From Zygnema cylindricum (taxonomy: Eukaryota; Streptophyta; Zygnematophyceae; Zygnematales; Zygnemataceae), in assembly GCA_037447655.1 (NCBI GenBank), contig JBBHKE010002973.1, positions 620,954-684,953 of the forward strand: a DNA stretch of 64,000 nucleotides, in the 5' to 3' direction. Of the stretch, positions 24,160 to 38,284 are shown one piece after another. A program made the translations under genes and the position numbers. How positions within the stretch are numbered: the stretch's first letter is position 1; every line of letters starts with the position of its first letter. A model generated the notes under the pieces. That model searched no databases, was not told the DNA's origin, and saw nothing but the letters and a program-made list of their open reading frames with translations.

Positions 24160-24860
24160 AAGTAATAATAATATTGAGGGAATAATATTATTATCATTGT
24201 TTCCATGGAACATTTTATAAGAACGTTTTACGAAATGTTTTATAAAATGTTTTTAACAATATGTTTTACAAAATGTTTTTACTGAATGTTTTCACAGCAA
24301 ACAAAAAAGAAACGCAAGTTATAAAGTTCATATATGAGATGGTTGATGTTCACTTGTTAACAAATTGCAAGAAAAACTAAAACTCATCTGTTTGTTTTGA
24401 TTGAGGCAATAACATGAGATGTACAAGGGAAAAAAAAAGGTTCATTCTTCATTTCAACTGCTCCTCTATTGTGGTATAAATAACATATTTTTACATTTAA
24501 TTCTTTATCACTGAAATCTCAAAATCTGTTGACAAAATGAGACATATATACATTAAAACAAAAAAAAAAACTTTAAAAAAAAAACCTAAAAAAGGTTCAT
24601 TTTTAATTTTATATGCTTACCTCTATTGTGGTGTAAATAACGAAACACGGAGTGGAATGTGAGGAAGATACTTTCACTCAGGTTCCCTTCAAAAGAATTA
24701 GCGTGGATGGAGAAGTGTGGATGGAGACCCACATCACCTCAACAAATCCTGTATGTAAATAAAATAAGGACTTCATTAATTAATAAACGAATAAATGAAT
24801 AAAAAAACAAAATAGAAATAACTCACTGAGTTAAAGAAAACAGTTTTAAAAGCGAATAAT
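24160..24860 (-). pseudogene. Inverted, decayed copy of the 44.09-45.0 kb locus
   Basis: Read on the minus strand, this segment aligns throughout with 44090-44985. It includes the GAGGGAATA block, the GAATGTTTTTAC minirepeats, CTGAAATCTCAAAATC, and the exon-like block at 24610-24755 (counterpart of 44277-44402). In this copy the exon frame is closed by an early TGA and contains an internal duplication, so it is a pseudogene copy. Confidence 0.85.
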
Positions 24861-24871
24861 TAAACCGGGAA

Positions 24872-24872
24872 A

Positions 24873-24922
<50 letters not shown>
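24872..24922. repeat. (TA)n microsatellite
   Basis: About 50 bp of alternating TA just beside the inverted copy. Confidence 0.95.
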
Positions 24923-24926
<4 letters not shown>

Positions 24927-24949
24927 TGGAACGACTCTCTCTCTCTCTT

Positions 24950-25372
24950 TATATGAAGAATGGAATGGGTATATGAAGAGAGAGACTGAGGGAGGAAGGA
25001 GAGAAGGAAAGAGTAGGGGTGGAGAAATGGAGGGAGAGAAGGAGATGAGATGAGACTGATGAGGAGTGGAAAAGAGGGAGGAGGGAAGAGGGAGGAAAGA
25101 GGACAATGGAGACAAGATAGGAAAGAAAGAGGAAAGGAATGAAGGACGAGGGAGGAAGGAGGGAGGGGGAGAGGGAGAGAGGAAAGCGATTGAGGGATAG
25201 AGGGCAGGAGGGAGAGAGGGAGGGAGGGAGAGGGATGGAAATGTAGCTCGGGAGAGGAGGGACCGAGGGAGGGTTCAAGAGAGATAGTTATAGAGAGAGA
25301 TAGAGGAGGGGAGAGGGGGACAGAAGGGGAGAGCAAAAGGGAGAGAGGGAGAGAGGGAGTGACTGTTGAAAT
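24950..25372 (+). repeat. Polypurine tract, about 420 bp
   Basis: GGAGGGAGAGAG-type run with isolated T and C. The region after it (25373-26076) shows no recognisable gene. Confidence 0.93.
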
Positions 25373-26076
25373 TGGCGATATGGGACGATATTTTAATATC
25401 GACACATCAGGCCGGCCCTAACTGTATCGTGGGACACATTGGCACGTACCGAGATTTGTAGCAACTATTCCGAGAAGTTACAAGACATATGAAAGTACAA
25501 AAGCATATACAATTCGGTGTGCGCCGACTAGCTGCTGAACAAATACAGGTGGCATTGCATCTTAGGACCGACTTAGACAAGCAAATTGCTGCATCATAGC
25601 ACATCAGTATACAAGTAGCAAGCAGGAAATAGAGAAACACATCTCTCACAACAATTTGTACACATTAGCAATTAGGAGGAGAAAACATTATTATATTAGT
25701 ACAACATTATTAGAGGAATACAAAATACAAGTGTTCTCAAACCATTGTACTTCTTAACTGGGCTCTCTTCGGCTTTATGCCTTATGACCCCTTTTAAAAC
25801 TATTATTTTAAAACTATTAAGTGACTACAAAAGCGGATCAAACCTGCCTATTTTTGTGAATTCTGTTTCTCTCATTCTATCAATTGGTTAATCTACCACT
25901 GTGATTCATCTAGGTCCATTTTCTCCAAATTCATATATTGTAATATATCTTACTTTTATGTTATTTGTACAATATACTTAATGTTTACTTTGTGAAAAAT
26001 CTTTGCCAAATCCAATTTGGTGTGGCTGCGGGAACTCCTCCCTTTTGCTCCAATGACGGATTCTGGTGTTCAGTGC

Positions 26077-26274
26077 GAACGAGGGAGAGAGAGAGAGAGA
26101 GAGAGAAGGGGGGGACGAGAGGGAGAGACTGAAGAAGATGGAGGGAGAGAGGGAAAGAGATAGAGGGGGGGAAGATGGAGAGGACGAGAGGGCGAGAGGG
26201 AGAGAGGAACAGAGAGAGCGAGAGAGGGGGGGACGGGGAGAGAGAGACAGTGAAAGAGAGAGAGAAGGAACTTA
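26077..26274 (+). repeat. Polypurine tract, about 200 bp
   Basis: GAGAGAGAGAGGGGGGG-type run, flanked by unrecognised AT-rich sequence. Confidence 0.93.
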
Positions 26275-26514
26275 CGGAATCATTAAACAAATTTTGGGTC
26301 AAAGTCAATTCGTTTTTTTTTTCACTATTTTCGCTCGTCAGAACGACTTTTGGAACTAAATTCGCTCCTTTTAGGAACGTAAAAACGTTTGACTGAACTG
26401 CCCAAACAAAAAAAATAAAAAATGGAGGGAGAATCACTAACAATGCAAATAACTCTTTAAAAAACACATTTCCCTTCCCTTACTCCCCACTCCCCCATAA
26501 CAATTATTTTTTTA

Positions 26515-26640
26515 GGGTAATCTTAAAAAACCCTAAAAAACCCTAAAATTCCCTCCCTCTCCGTCTTCCTCTTCCTTCACCCTCTCCCTCTCCCGCGCTC
26601 CCATTCTCTGTTTCTCTGGTCGAAAGATGTGGAATGATGG
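26515..26640 (+). promoter_or_regulatory. Telo-box plus pyrimidine-patch, promoter-like
   Basis: Two AAAACCCTAAAA motifs are followed by a CCCTCCCTCTCCG pyrimidine patch and an ATGATGGATGAACCC start about 70 bp later. The combination resembles a plant core promoter, as in front of the TTM3-like gene. The open frame after the ATG ends after about 24 codons and no downstream exon was recognised. Confidence 0.35.
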
Positions 26641-26928
26641 ATGAACCCGCGCCTCTCCTGAAAACTCTTTTGATTAAGCGGGATCGACGGATGAAAACCG
26701 CTCCCTAACGTAACTTACAGTCACCGTTATTTCGACCAATTGGAGGAGGACAGCTGTCATTCTCAGCAACTGCAACAAGGAATATTTATGAAAGGAAGAA
26801 AAAATTTTCAAGCTGCCCGAAAAGGCAATCTTTACCGATTTTTGTTTTTATGTTCGTTTTGCAAATGGCAAAAATGTATATCTTTATAACTGTCGCTTGA
26901 ATACAATAAATTAATTACAAAACAAAGG

Positions 26929-26937
26929 AGAAGAAGA

Positions 26938-27003
<66 letters not shown>

Positions 27004-27075
27004 AGAAGAAGAAGAAGAAAAAGATAAAGAAAAAGAAAAAGAAATAGAAGAAGAAGAAGAAGAAAAAGTACGAGT
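26929..27075 (+). repeat. Poly(A) of about 60 nt followed by (GAA)n
   Basis: A pure A-run at 26941-27000, then GAAGAAGAA and AAAGAA units. It may be a retroposon tail or a simple repeat. The stretch 27076-28101 shows no recognisable gene. Confidence 0.9.
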
Positions 27076-28101
27076 ACTAAAAAGAGTCTTAATAAAACGA
27101 AGAAAGAGATAACAAAAGTTGCGTCTACGTTAAAATACAAATTCAGGCGCTTGCCTAAATTTTTTAGGGTTTCTCTGCTGCGAAAGGAAACAATTTGAGA
27201 ACATATATAGACTTATTCCTGACCAAACGACAAAAAAGTACACAAGAGACGTCACCTAATACGGCTGCCTCAGAAAGTACAGTAACTTACAGCACTGTAC
27301 TGACCGGGTTCAAAAAGCAATGTGTGGCAGCCAATGAGATCGATCCATTTCTTTGCGGGACCAGTTAATTGATGGTTTAAAAGGTGCGGGTCAATAGAAT
27401 CATTTAGAAAGAGACGCGCAGTTCTGGACCGTCCGATTACAGCTGGATGAAACGTGACGGCAAAAAACTGCTCTCGCATTAATGTTTGACCCAAAATCGT
27501 GTCGGTGAGCTTTCAGGCTTTCAACTCTAACAGCGTTATGGGTTGTCAATAAGGGAATCCCAGAATTTCGGCGCGTACGATTAGATCTTGTCCGTTGATT
27601 CTTTGCTGTACTTCAATCTGGTCAACATCGGACCAGACGAGGCAAACTGTCACCTTTTCACGTACGTCGGTCAACGATTTTTAGTAATTTATAGTATTGT
27701 ACTTTTGGAGAAGAAAGCCGGCACAATTGAAAGTGATTTTGTCGTTTAGACGCCTAAATACTCTGATCTAGGGGGAAGGGGCCCCATTGGGAATATTTTT
27801 TCACATGAGAATGCCGCGCAAAAATCGACCTACAAAAGCAGCTCAATGATTGGAAAAGCTCGGAAAACCGGGCGACCTGTATTAAGGTACGGCCCCATGT
27901 ACTTGTAACTTAGTGAACTTACTTTGTATTTTACCGCGGATCCGGCGGACTCGGATTTTAGGTGTCTCTATGTGCTTCCTCGAGATTGTTACTTAAGTTT
28001 GTGACGATTGTATAAGTCGACAATACCCATGACGGTTGTCACCATGTACAATTTGTCAATCGCAAGACACATCGTAATTTTTGAATTACTCTAGGAGTGT
28101 A

Positions 28102-28601
28102 CACCGCGAATCGTAATTAGAGTAAATTACTCTAATTCGGTCGCTCGAAATTTCGACTCTATCACATGAAATAGAGTAAATGATTCTATTTTTTTCATTA
28201 TTCTATTTAAGGTAAAGTTTAATTAGGTTTTTAATTCTAATATAAGTTCATTTTAAATAGTGTGGAGTACAGACGACCTCCGACCATGAAAAATTGTACT
28301 TTATTAAGTAAAAATGTTCAAATAATGATTTCATACAGGCCGTTATCATGTAACTGCGTTTTAACAAACCGCGTAGTGCAAACGTCATAGTGACGATAAA
28401 CTGTACATTTTGCCAAATTCTGTACGAATACCTTATTTACATTAGAGGATATTAGCGTGCCAAATGAAAAAACTTAAATAAATTAGAGTAAACTTCATAG
28501 TTGAAACAACTCTATCGCATAAATAAGCGTTCATTACTCTAATTCTTTTTTTTATTTTTTGTACTCTAATTTTTTCATTACTCTAATTACAATTCGCGGT
28601 G
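28102..28601. mobile_element. TA-flanked inverted-repeat MITE, 500 bp
   Basis: Ends CACCGCGAATCGTAATTAG and, inverted, CTAATTACAATTCGCGGTG, flanked by TA (28100-28101, 28602-28603). It is closely related to the copy at 10726-11227. Confidence 0.9.
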
Positions 28602-28603
28602 TA

Positions 28604-30865
<2,262 letters not shown>

Positions 30866-30876
30866 CTCCCCTTATT
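30866..30876 (-). other. Polypurine tract of element 2
   Basis: The minus strand reads AAGGGGAG directly before the LTR start TGTTGAAAAAAGG. Confidence 0.75.
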
Positions 30877-30878
30877 TT

Positions 30879-31556
30879 CTAGTCTATCTTTTCTTTCAGT
30901 CCACACTTCTCCCTACAAAATATCAATTTGGGAGAGGGCACCGGTTTAGTCATCATATCTGCTACCATCTCTCCATCCCGTCTATATTCCAAACTAATTA
31001 TTTTATTCTCAACCTTTTCTCTAACAAAGCTCAAACGAATATCCATATGCTTTACTTTAAAGTGAGGTTTAGGGTTTGCTGCAATAGCAATAGAAGCTTG
31101 ATTATCACAAAATATCCTTTGTGTTCCACTTTTCATATATCCAAGTTCTTGAAGCAAAGATTTCACCCACATTAATTCTTTCACAGTTGAACAAGAGGCC
31201 ATATACTTAGCCTATATGGTGGATGGAGCAATCACCTTTTGTTGCTTACTGCTCCAACAGCAAGCCCCATTCCCTACATACAACACATACCTAGAAGTAC
31301 ACCTCCTCATTGGAGTATCCCCATAACTGGCATCACTCCAAGTGGTGATGTCAGTGTTATCCCCTCCCAAATGCAACCACAAATTTCTCATTCCTATCAA
31401 GTATCGCATGACCCTTTTGGGCGCTTCTGAATCTATCTCCTTAGGATCATTCAGACTTCTACTTAATATCCCTACAACTGTTGCTGTATAAAGACGAGTA
31501 CAATTTATAAAGTATATCAAACTACCGACAACGTGTCTGTACGGAATAGTTTGCAT
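30879..31556 (-). pseudogene. RNase H region of element 2
   Basis: Two frames: 31212-31556 (YRHVVGSLIYFINCTR, then RVMRYLIG and SDASYGD, the RNase H entry) and 30879-31202 (VKELMWVKSLLQELGY, IFCDNQASIAIAANP, MTKPVPS). A stop near 31212 separates them where the AEY-A block would be read through. Confidence 0.88.
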
Positions 31557-31568
31557 AAACTTGCTTTC

Positions 31569-32468
31569 CTAAGGTCCTAACTCATTATCCAAGATCAAGA
31601 CTCCCTCTTCCGAGCTCCCCTCATATCCCTTCTTTAACTCCATTGGAGTCGTACAACTATTTGCTTTATCCATTTGAAATTTTTCAAGCATATTTCCTAT
31701 TGCTTCCTTTTGAGTTAGTCTTATCGTTTTCATCTCTCTATCCCTCTCCATTTGAATTCCCAAAATATACTTTGCCTCCCCCAAGTCTTTCATTTCAAAT
31801 CTTTTCTTTAGATACTTTTTCAATCTATTAATTTTCTCCATTGATTTACTCAACACAAGCAAATCGTCAACATAGATAGCAATGAAAATTATACCTTCCT
31901 CGTCCTCAAATAGATAGATGGAATGATCTGAACTAATTCGGATATATCCCAAACTCGTCAAAAACTCGTCTAGCTTCTTGTTCCATTGGCGTGGAGCTTG
32001 CTTTAGTCCATATAGAGACTTTATCAACCTGCACACCTTACTTTCTTCTCCTTTCTCCACAAATCCTTCTGGTTGTCGCATGAAGATCTCTTATTCTAAT
32101 TCTCCGTGTAAGAAAGCGATTTGGTGCACCTCTATGTCTTCCGCTGCCGCTAGACTAAATAGGATTTGGACGGAGAAAAATCTAACAACCGGAGCAAATG
32201 TCTCCTCATAATCGATTCCCTCCTTGTGTATGAACCCCTTTGCCATTGATCTGGCCTTGTATCGCTCGATACTGTTATCCGGATTGAGTTTCAACTTAAA
32301 TACCCACTTACATCCTATCGGCTTTCTGTCCGGAGGACAATCTACCAACTCCCATGTGTTTGCTTCCATAATGGAAGTCATCTCATCATTAATAGCTGTC
32401 ATCCATCTACTACGTTCCGGACTATTAACTACTTCCGAGTAAGTCTGGGGTTCTCTCAAATGTGACAA
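31569..32468 (-). pseudogene. Reverse transcriptase of element 2
   Basis: The N-terminal part (32091-32468) has NTWELVDCPPDRKPIGCKWVF and ETFAPVVRF. The C-terminal part (31569-32081) has SLYGLKQAPRQW, the catalytic YVDD, and KYILGIQMERD. A stop separates the parts at about 32090. The catalytic motif is intact. Confidence 0.9.
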
Positions 32469-32606
32469 CTTGGTTACCTTGTTGTTTACTTGTCTCTCTT
32501 GAAGTCTCTTGATGCTTCTCCTTCCTCCTTCAAACTACTTGGTTACCTTGTTGTTTACTTGTCTCTCTTGAAGTCTCTTGATGCTTCTCCTTCCTCCTTC
32601 AAACTT
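32467..32606. repeat. About 70-bp perfect tandem duplication inside element 2
   Basis: The block beginning ACTTGGTTACCTTG and ending CTCCTTCAAACT occurs twice in succession with almost no difference, so it is a recent duplication. Confidence 0.9.
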
Positions 32607-32729
32607 TGACGCTGGAATGGAGGGTAATCTTGGATTTCTTCGAAAAACTTCAACCTCTCCCCTATCCTTGGAGTCCATCTCCGGACATTCATCGTCCATT
32701 TTCGGTCCTTCCTTGTTTTCTTCCTCGAT

Positions 32730-33077
32730 TTATACTGGAAGCTGTGACTCCAAGAGAGGGTCACTCTCAATCATTTTTTCTTCTTCCTCCGCATGGTCGG
32801 GCTGAACAAGAGTTCGGTTAGAAGAATCTGAATCTAACTCACTTTCTGATTTAATTCTAACTCTAACCGGTTTAGTGTACTTAAAGGGATCTATGGGCTT
32901 TCTTTTATCCATGACTACCAAGTGTTTTACTAGAATTATGTCTTCTCTTTCGATATCATAAACTCTATATCCCTTTACATTTTCATCATACCCAAGTAAG
33001 TATCCCGACTTTCCTCTTGCATCTAACTTCCAATCAGATTTTTCTGTGTTTAGACTGAACACTTGACTTCCAAACAC
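32730..33077 (-). pseudogene. Post-integrase region of element 2
   Basis: Reads KLDARGKSGYLLGYDENVKGYRVYD, the usual copia block after integrase, followed by an acidic linker. Confidence 0.8.
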
Positions 33078-33110
33078 CTTTAAGTGTGAAATATTGGGTT
33101 TTCTCCCGGT

Positions 33111-33725
33111 CTATCTTACATAAGGTGTTTGTCTTTTTACCGTAGAGGTAAAGACTATATTTTTGAAATAGTGAGCACAATTCATAGCTTCTGCCCAAAA
33201 ACTTTTTCTTATCTTTTTATCTGTCAACATATTACGGGCACTATCACTTAATGTCCGATTTAGTCTCTTGGCTACACCGTTTTGTTCTTGGTTCTTTGGG
33301 ACAGTCTTTTGGTGTTGAACCCCTTCCTCTTTCAAATAATCCTCAAGCTCATTAGAAGTGTATTCTCCCTCATTATCACTCCTCACTCTTTTTATAGGTG
33401 TCACATGAAGCTTTTCACTCCATGCTTTATGCTTCTTAAAATAAGCCGAAGCCTCAGATTTGTGTTTCAAGAAGTATACTCTAGAGTATCTAGACCAATC
33501 ATCAGTAATAGTAAGCATAAATATTTTCCCTCCAACTGATGGCACTTTGGCCGGTCCCCATGTGGTAGTGTGAACTAGATCTAAGACCTGTTCACCCTTA
33601 TATGTTGCGGTTTTTGGAAAAGGCAATCTGTGGGCCTTTACTTGAGCACATCCACTACAATCATCCAAAGTCTCATTGTCTCCAAAATATATTCCCTCAA
33701 CTACACCCATTTTTTTCATTTGCAC
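33111..33725 (-). pseudogene. Integrase core of element 2, catalytic residues lost
   Basis: The fold is clear (CSGCAQVKAHRLPFP, LTITDDWSRYSRVYFLKHKSEA, RVRSDNEGEYTSNELEDYL, NGVAKRLNRTL). The first catalytic Asp position reads HTTTWGP in place of HSDxxGP, and the catalytic Glu position reads AKRLNRTL in place of AERxNRTL. Two of the three DDE residues are therefore substituted and the enzyme should be dead. Confidence 0.9.
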
Positions 33726-34363
33726 ATGTCCCTCATCAAATCACTTACACCAGCATAGTAAACTCCCGTCTTTCCATTAGTCAAATTCAGCCTAAACATT
33801 CCTTGGCTACCCTTTTCAGTTGTGAAGTACACTTCATTCTCATAACTAGCAACGAAGACTCCTTTCTTAGTATTAGTCTCAAAACCCTTATCATCTAAGA
33901 CCGACGTGGAGATAAGATTTTTGTTCAACTCTGAAATAAAAAAAACACATAGAAAGTGACTATATATGTCTTACCATCAACTAAGACTCTAAATTCCACT
34001 GATCCCACTGAATTAGTGGTCAGTATTCTCCCATCCCCATACTTTATCTCTACAGTAGGGATGTTTCTCATTTTGGTAAATAATGGTTTTTCTCTGCACA
34101 TATGCATAGAGGGCTCCTGAATTAATATTCCATCTTTCTTCAAGAGCTTCTCTTACTCCACCGAAAGCACAATTTTGCCTCTTTGGAATCTCCGACTCAC
34201 CTTTAACCTCCAGCTCTTCGTTGAGGAGGAGTTCTCCACCGTCCTCATCAGAATCCTCTCCGATGAATTGTGTTGCCACAAATGCCTTTTTTTTCCTTGC
34301 AACTAGTTTTTCGACTTGTTCCACCTTTAATCTCAGCTTTGTGAGTTTAGTACACTCCGCCAT
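33716..34363 (-). pseudogene. Protease and GAG-pre-integrase region of element 2
   Basis: The frame at 34013-34363 starts at the tail of a CCHC knuckle (GHYMAECTKL-like) and reaches WNINSGALYAYV, a retropepsin motif with Asn replacing the catalytic Asp. The frames at 33925-34143 and 33716-33928 carry VKYGDGRILTTNSVGSVEFRV-like and KGVFVASYENEVYFTTEKG blocks of the pre-integrase module. Breaks occur between them. Confidence 0.8.
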
Positions 34364-34399
34364 GTAATGTCCCGACTTCTTACAAAAGTGACAAAGCCC

Positions 34400-35045
34400 C
34401 TTCGGAGGCCTTGATCTAGATCAGTCATGATTTCCTCTTCCTCCTCCACCAAAGTTTCAACAAGGTTTCTTAGAATCCTTATCCCCCTAATTAGTTCCCA
34501 CAGCTAATGCCTGAACACTCTTTCCTCCTCTCCAAATCGCAATTGTGCAATCCCAAACCAAAATCATCCTTACAATGGAGTTCCAAATCCAACGATGATC
34601 TGCCAAATCTTGACCCTACTGACAATGTTTTCATAATCATCTGGGAAATTCATTAACAAAGTATTCACCTTCTCTTTCTCTCTCTCCCTTTTTCTTGCAC
34701 TCTCCAACTCCATAAATAACTTGGCCAAGTCATTGCAAAAGTCTAACATCTTTCCCCCTTACTACACATATGCCTCTACATTCTGATCCGCCAACTTCTG
34801 CTGCTGAATCGTAGCGCTCTTGTAAATGTTGACAAACGACTCCCACAACTCGTCCGCTCTGTCCACATGAAGATGAGGTATAGCCACTACTTGAGTAAGA
34901 TGCCCGAGAATAAAATGAGTCGCCATGGTATTGTTGAAATCTCAGATTTCACTTTCATTTGCTTTGGTTTTCTCAACATCTGCTACCAAACAGATATAAT
35001 AGCCATCGGTGTGAGTTTCTCCTTCCCGATCTCCTTCCCTGTGTC
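34400..35045 (-). pseudogene. Gag middle part of element 2, heavily interrupted
   Basis: No long open frame survives, but the position between gag start and zinc knuckle, and short minus-strand pieces (for example WELWESFVNIYK near 34800-34850), fit copia gag. Confidence 0.5.
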
Positions 35046-35297
35046 CTACACAATGCTTTTTCCAACATCCTCTACTACCTCTGCTCTCGCAGATCCTCTT
35101 GTGAATCGAGATCCTCCAAACCCTATTAGAACTCCCAATTTTGCGGATGGTTGATGCACACAACCACTCACAATGCCCCTTAACCGTTTTTCAAACAATG
35201 CACCCCTCATTATGTTTTCCCAATAAATGAACCCTGTTCCATTGAAAATGGGCACCTTAGAGGGTGGGCCCATAACCTGTAATTCTGTGACCTCCAT
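35046..35297 (-). pseudogene. Gag N-terminal part of element 2, starting inside the LTR
   Basis: The frame begins at ATG 35297, 20 bp inside the LTR, crosses the LTR boundary and the primer-binding site (read as VMGPP), then reads VPIFNGTGFIYWENIMRGAL, the gag opening. The frame is lost at 35046. Confidence 0.75.
35263..35277 (-). other. Primer-binding site of element 2 (internal, half-tRNA iMet type)
   Basis: The minus strand directly after the LTR reads GGTTATGGGCCCACC. From memory, this is the exact complement of the anticodon stem-loop of plant initiator tRNA-Met (GGTGGGCCCATAACC). It is the site class of Drosophila copia and yeast Ty5, which prime from a cleaved tRNA. Confidence 0.8.
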
Positions 35298-36360
35298 TGA
35301 AACATTGAATTTCCAGCATATATGAAGCCTCTAGGATAATATTTGCACTTTTGACTTTGGCAATGAATGAGTGCCAACCTGGCACGCAAAAACTCTAACC
35401 GACACCCTTGTGTAGCGTGGACTCACCTGAGTCCGCAGCAAAAAGAATCACTGAATTTGCTCACCTAAGCATTAAGTTATGGCTGTTCAAAGAGAATATA
35501 TTTATACAGATGGCCTCTGGGAGAGAGGACTTTCACAAAATTTGTCTAAGTCCTTAAAACCTTGTGTTAACTACTGTTTACATACAAAGTATTGTAGCCG
35601 CCGTTCTTTATATACGGAAATATTCGGCACCACTCTCGGTCTGCCACGTGGCATATAAGTCATCGTCATTCTGTCTTTTTGTTCTTCGGCATCCCATTGG
35701 ACGATGCCACGTGTCATTTTCCTGTTTATTCCCGAAATACGGTCAAATAATCTCCCCGGCATTCCGGCACTTATGCTTGCCGTTCGTTCGTGATTCGGTA
35801 ATAAATATCGGTCGTCCAATGCTGACGACGCGCTGAAAAATGTCGACCGTTGAAATTCTTTGACGTGTTGACCGTTTGAATTTCAACGGTCCTCGTCCTA
35901 TGTTGACTATTGAAAATCCCGGCTCCTTTGCGAGCCGTCGATCACGGATGACATTTAATTTCGTCCGTTGAAATTAAATGTCGTTTCATTTTTTTTCGTG
36001 CGGTATAGTACTTTGTACTGTACTGACCTTCCCATGTTTGTTTCGTTTCGTTAGCCGTTAAATGATTTATATTGCCGCGTCATTATTTAAATTTTAACGA
36101 AACACAATACATGTATCGGTTGGTCAAGACCTATCGGATAAGGCGGACGGTTTGTTCTTACGACTGTCAACCGAGATTTCATAGGATCAATTCCTCGTAA
36201 ATAAACATTTTGCAGAAGCTCTATCTTCCACCTGTCTTCTCATCTGTATGAGGCAGCCATGGCTGCCTGCAAGCTCTCAGTGACTACGACAAGTATGAGA
36301 ACAATAAAATAACCATAGACTGACTAAGGAGATAAATTGTAAAATACCCTTTTTTCAACA
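35278..36360 (-). repeat. LTR of element 2, right
   Basis: Starts TGTAATTCTGTGACCTCC and ends TTTTCAACA. It is 1083 bp and the partner of 29730-30865. Confidence 0.93.
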
Positions 36361-36503
36361 CTCCTGTTATTTTCTAGTCTATCTTTTCTTTCAGTCCACA
36401 CTTCTCCCTTCAAAATATCAATTTGGGAGAGGGCACGGGTTAAGTCATCATATCTGCTGCCATCTCTCCATCCGGTCTATATTCCAAACTAATTACTTTA
36501 TTC
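36361..36503 (-). mobile_element. Truncated second internal region of element 2 family
   Basis: Matches 30866-31010 (PPT and RNase H end) and stops abruptly at 36503 where the element 3 LTR begins, in mid-sequence for both partners. Confidence 0.9.
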
Positions 36504-37131
36504 CACAAAATATAAATATATTGAGCCGAAGCTTTTCCAAAACAATCGCTCACTCTTACCAATCTAACTCACTCAGATTTCTAACTCACATTTATCATTT
36601 ATTCTCACTCACACTCACACTCACACTGAATACATTTTGATGATCACAATATTAATTTATTTCCTAACTCTACTCACACACTAAATACTCTCTATAATGA
36701 TAAAGAACAAATACACCTGAAATCAATACATAACAAACAGTCCCTAAACATAACGACCACATGCACTCTGAGTGCGCCTGCCATAGCCTGCAGCATCAAA
36801 CAAACTTCTACACTGACAAATCTGCTCTCTGTGAATCGAAACAAACTGTGGTAAGATCGTGCAGGATCGTAGTAGGATCGGCCATACAAAAGTACTGCCG
36901 GTTCGTCATACACATAATATTCACGCGGACGAAAATATAGCGTCACGCTTCGCGAACCAACATTTCTTTGAATTCGCACCAACGTCCGATTCGTACAATT
37001 GAACCGTACAGTACCAAGCATACACGCAAACCGACAAATGTATCGAACGAAACAAAACATTAACTGACGCGAACCGAACATAACATTTATACCGCGATTT
37101 CCGCCGACGCGGATTCGCCCAATATCCTAAA

Positions 37132-37145
37132 AATCCCCCTCATAT
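37132..37145 (-). other. Polypurine tract of element 3
   Basis: The minus strand reads TATGAGGGGGATTT next to the LTR. Confidence 0.7.
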
Positions 37146-37506
37146 TGGGAGAATCGTTTGGAGGTGCTATACCGAAATTGGGCGCCCTCTCTCAAACTTA
37201 AAACCGTACACAAACATCTCCGTACTCTCACGCTCACAAATCAGACGTACTCACCAAACAAACTAACCGTTACACTCATTTCCGTACCTCACTTTTTCAC
37301 TTCACTTCTCACTTCTGACTTCTCTAACTGACGTCTCTCTTACATTTCACTTACGTCTCTTTCACATTTCACTTACATTTCTTACTCACTCACTGACTGC
37401 TCACTGCTCACTGCTCACTTCCTCACTTCTCACACATTCATTTCAAAATCTGCACACTGAATTCCTTCTCAATTTCACTTTTTTCCTTTCCTAACCTTAC
37501 CTACTC

Positions 37507-38284
37507 TTAACCGGCAATTCGCTCATTGGCCCTTTGCCGTTTTCCCACACGAACTTTAAACTGTATCGCATTGTGTACCAGAATGTCGTCGAAATCTTCA
37601 TCCAAGCCAACAAAATATCCGTGGCTTCCTCCTCCACTATTTCCGCGACCAAAACCACGACCACGGCCGCCTCTTCCCCCTTTGTCTGAGTTCAAAACAT
37701 TGTGTACTGACATGTCCCCATCGCTGACACAGGTTACACTGTTTTTGATGATCCGGACAATCTGCTGCAAAATGTCCCAATTTCTGACATTTGTAGCATG
37801 TCACATTAGCATCAGTCTGACTGCCATTAGCACCTGCATTCTGCATTCCTCTTCTACCTCCTCTTCCTCCTCTACCACTGCCACCTCTACCTCTAAAGGA
37901 TCTCCCACCCCCTCTTCCATTGAGTAAATTCAAAGTACCTCCTCTTCCTCCTCTACCACTGCCACCTCTACCTCTAAAGGATCTCCCACCCCCTCTTCCA
38001 TTGAGTAAATTCAAAGTGGCATCTATGGCAAAATTAAGAGGGGCAGATTCACCAAATGAAACTAATTCCTTCACACCTCTACTTTTTCCATCTCTTGTCT
38101 TATCCACCCTCTTTAAGTAACTCACCGCGTATTCGTACGAAGCCCTTTTCTTTGATTGAATAATATCACTCGGAGTACGAAGGTACTCGGGAAGACCGTT
38201 CAAGAACACCTGCAACTTGTGGTCTTCGTCTAGCATTCGTCTAAGATTGGTCAGCTGCTCCACAAGAATATTAAACCTTTTCAC
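37507..38284 (-). CDS. Gag C-terminal part of element 3 with two zinc knuckles
   Basis: The main frame (37637-38284) has the UBN2-type segment VFLNGLPEYLRTPSDIIQS, an RGG-rich stretch present as two in-frame 27-residue copies (an 81-bp tandem duplication at about 37857-38017), then CYKCQKLGHFAADC and CNLCQRWGHVSTQC, both complete CCHC knuckles. An overlapping frame continues to 37507 with another Gly/Arg-rich stretch. The knuckles would bind RNA and support packaging by a partner's enzymes. A frame break at about 38285-38440 separates it from the N-terminal part. Confidence 0.8.

Noticed and set aside
22614-24206. Very long open frames (up to 369 codons) in the purine tract, minus strand
   Set aside because: Composition is almost only Ser, Phe, Leu and Pro, frames overlap each other, and the plus strand gives Lys/Glu/Arg frames. 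This is what any stop-free purine tract produces.
24610-24755. Plus-strand exon candidate reading VECEEDTFTQVPFKRISVDG
   Set aside because: The segment is the reverse complement of the exon-like block at 44277-44402, so this reading is antisense to the better-supported one, and no proper acceptor precedes it.
26941-27000. Poly(A) as tail of a processed retrocopy
   Set aside because: No gene-like sequence or target duplication is visible upstream; the following GAA repeats suggest simple-sequence origin.
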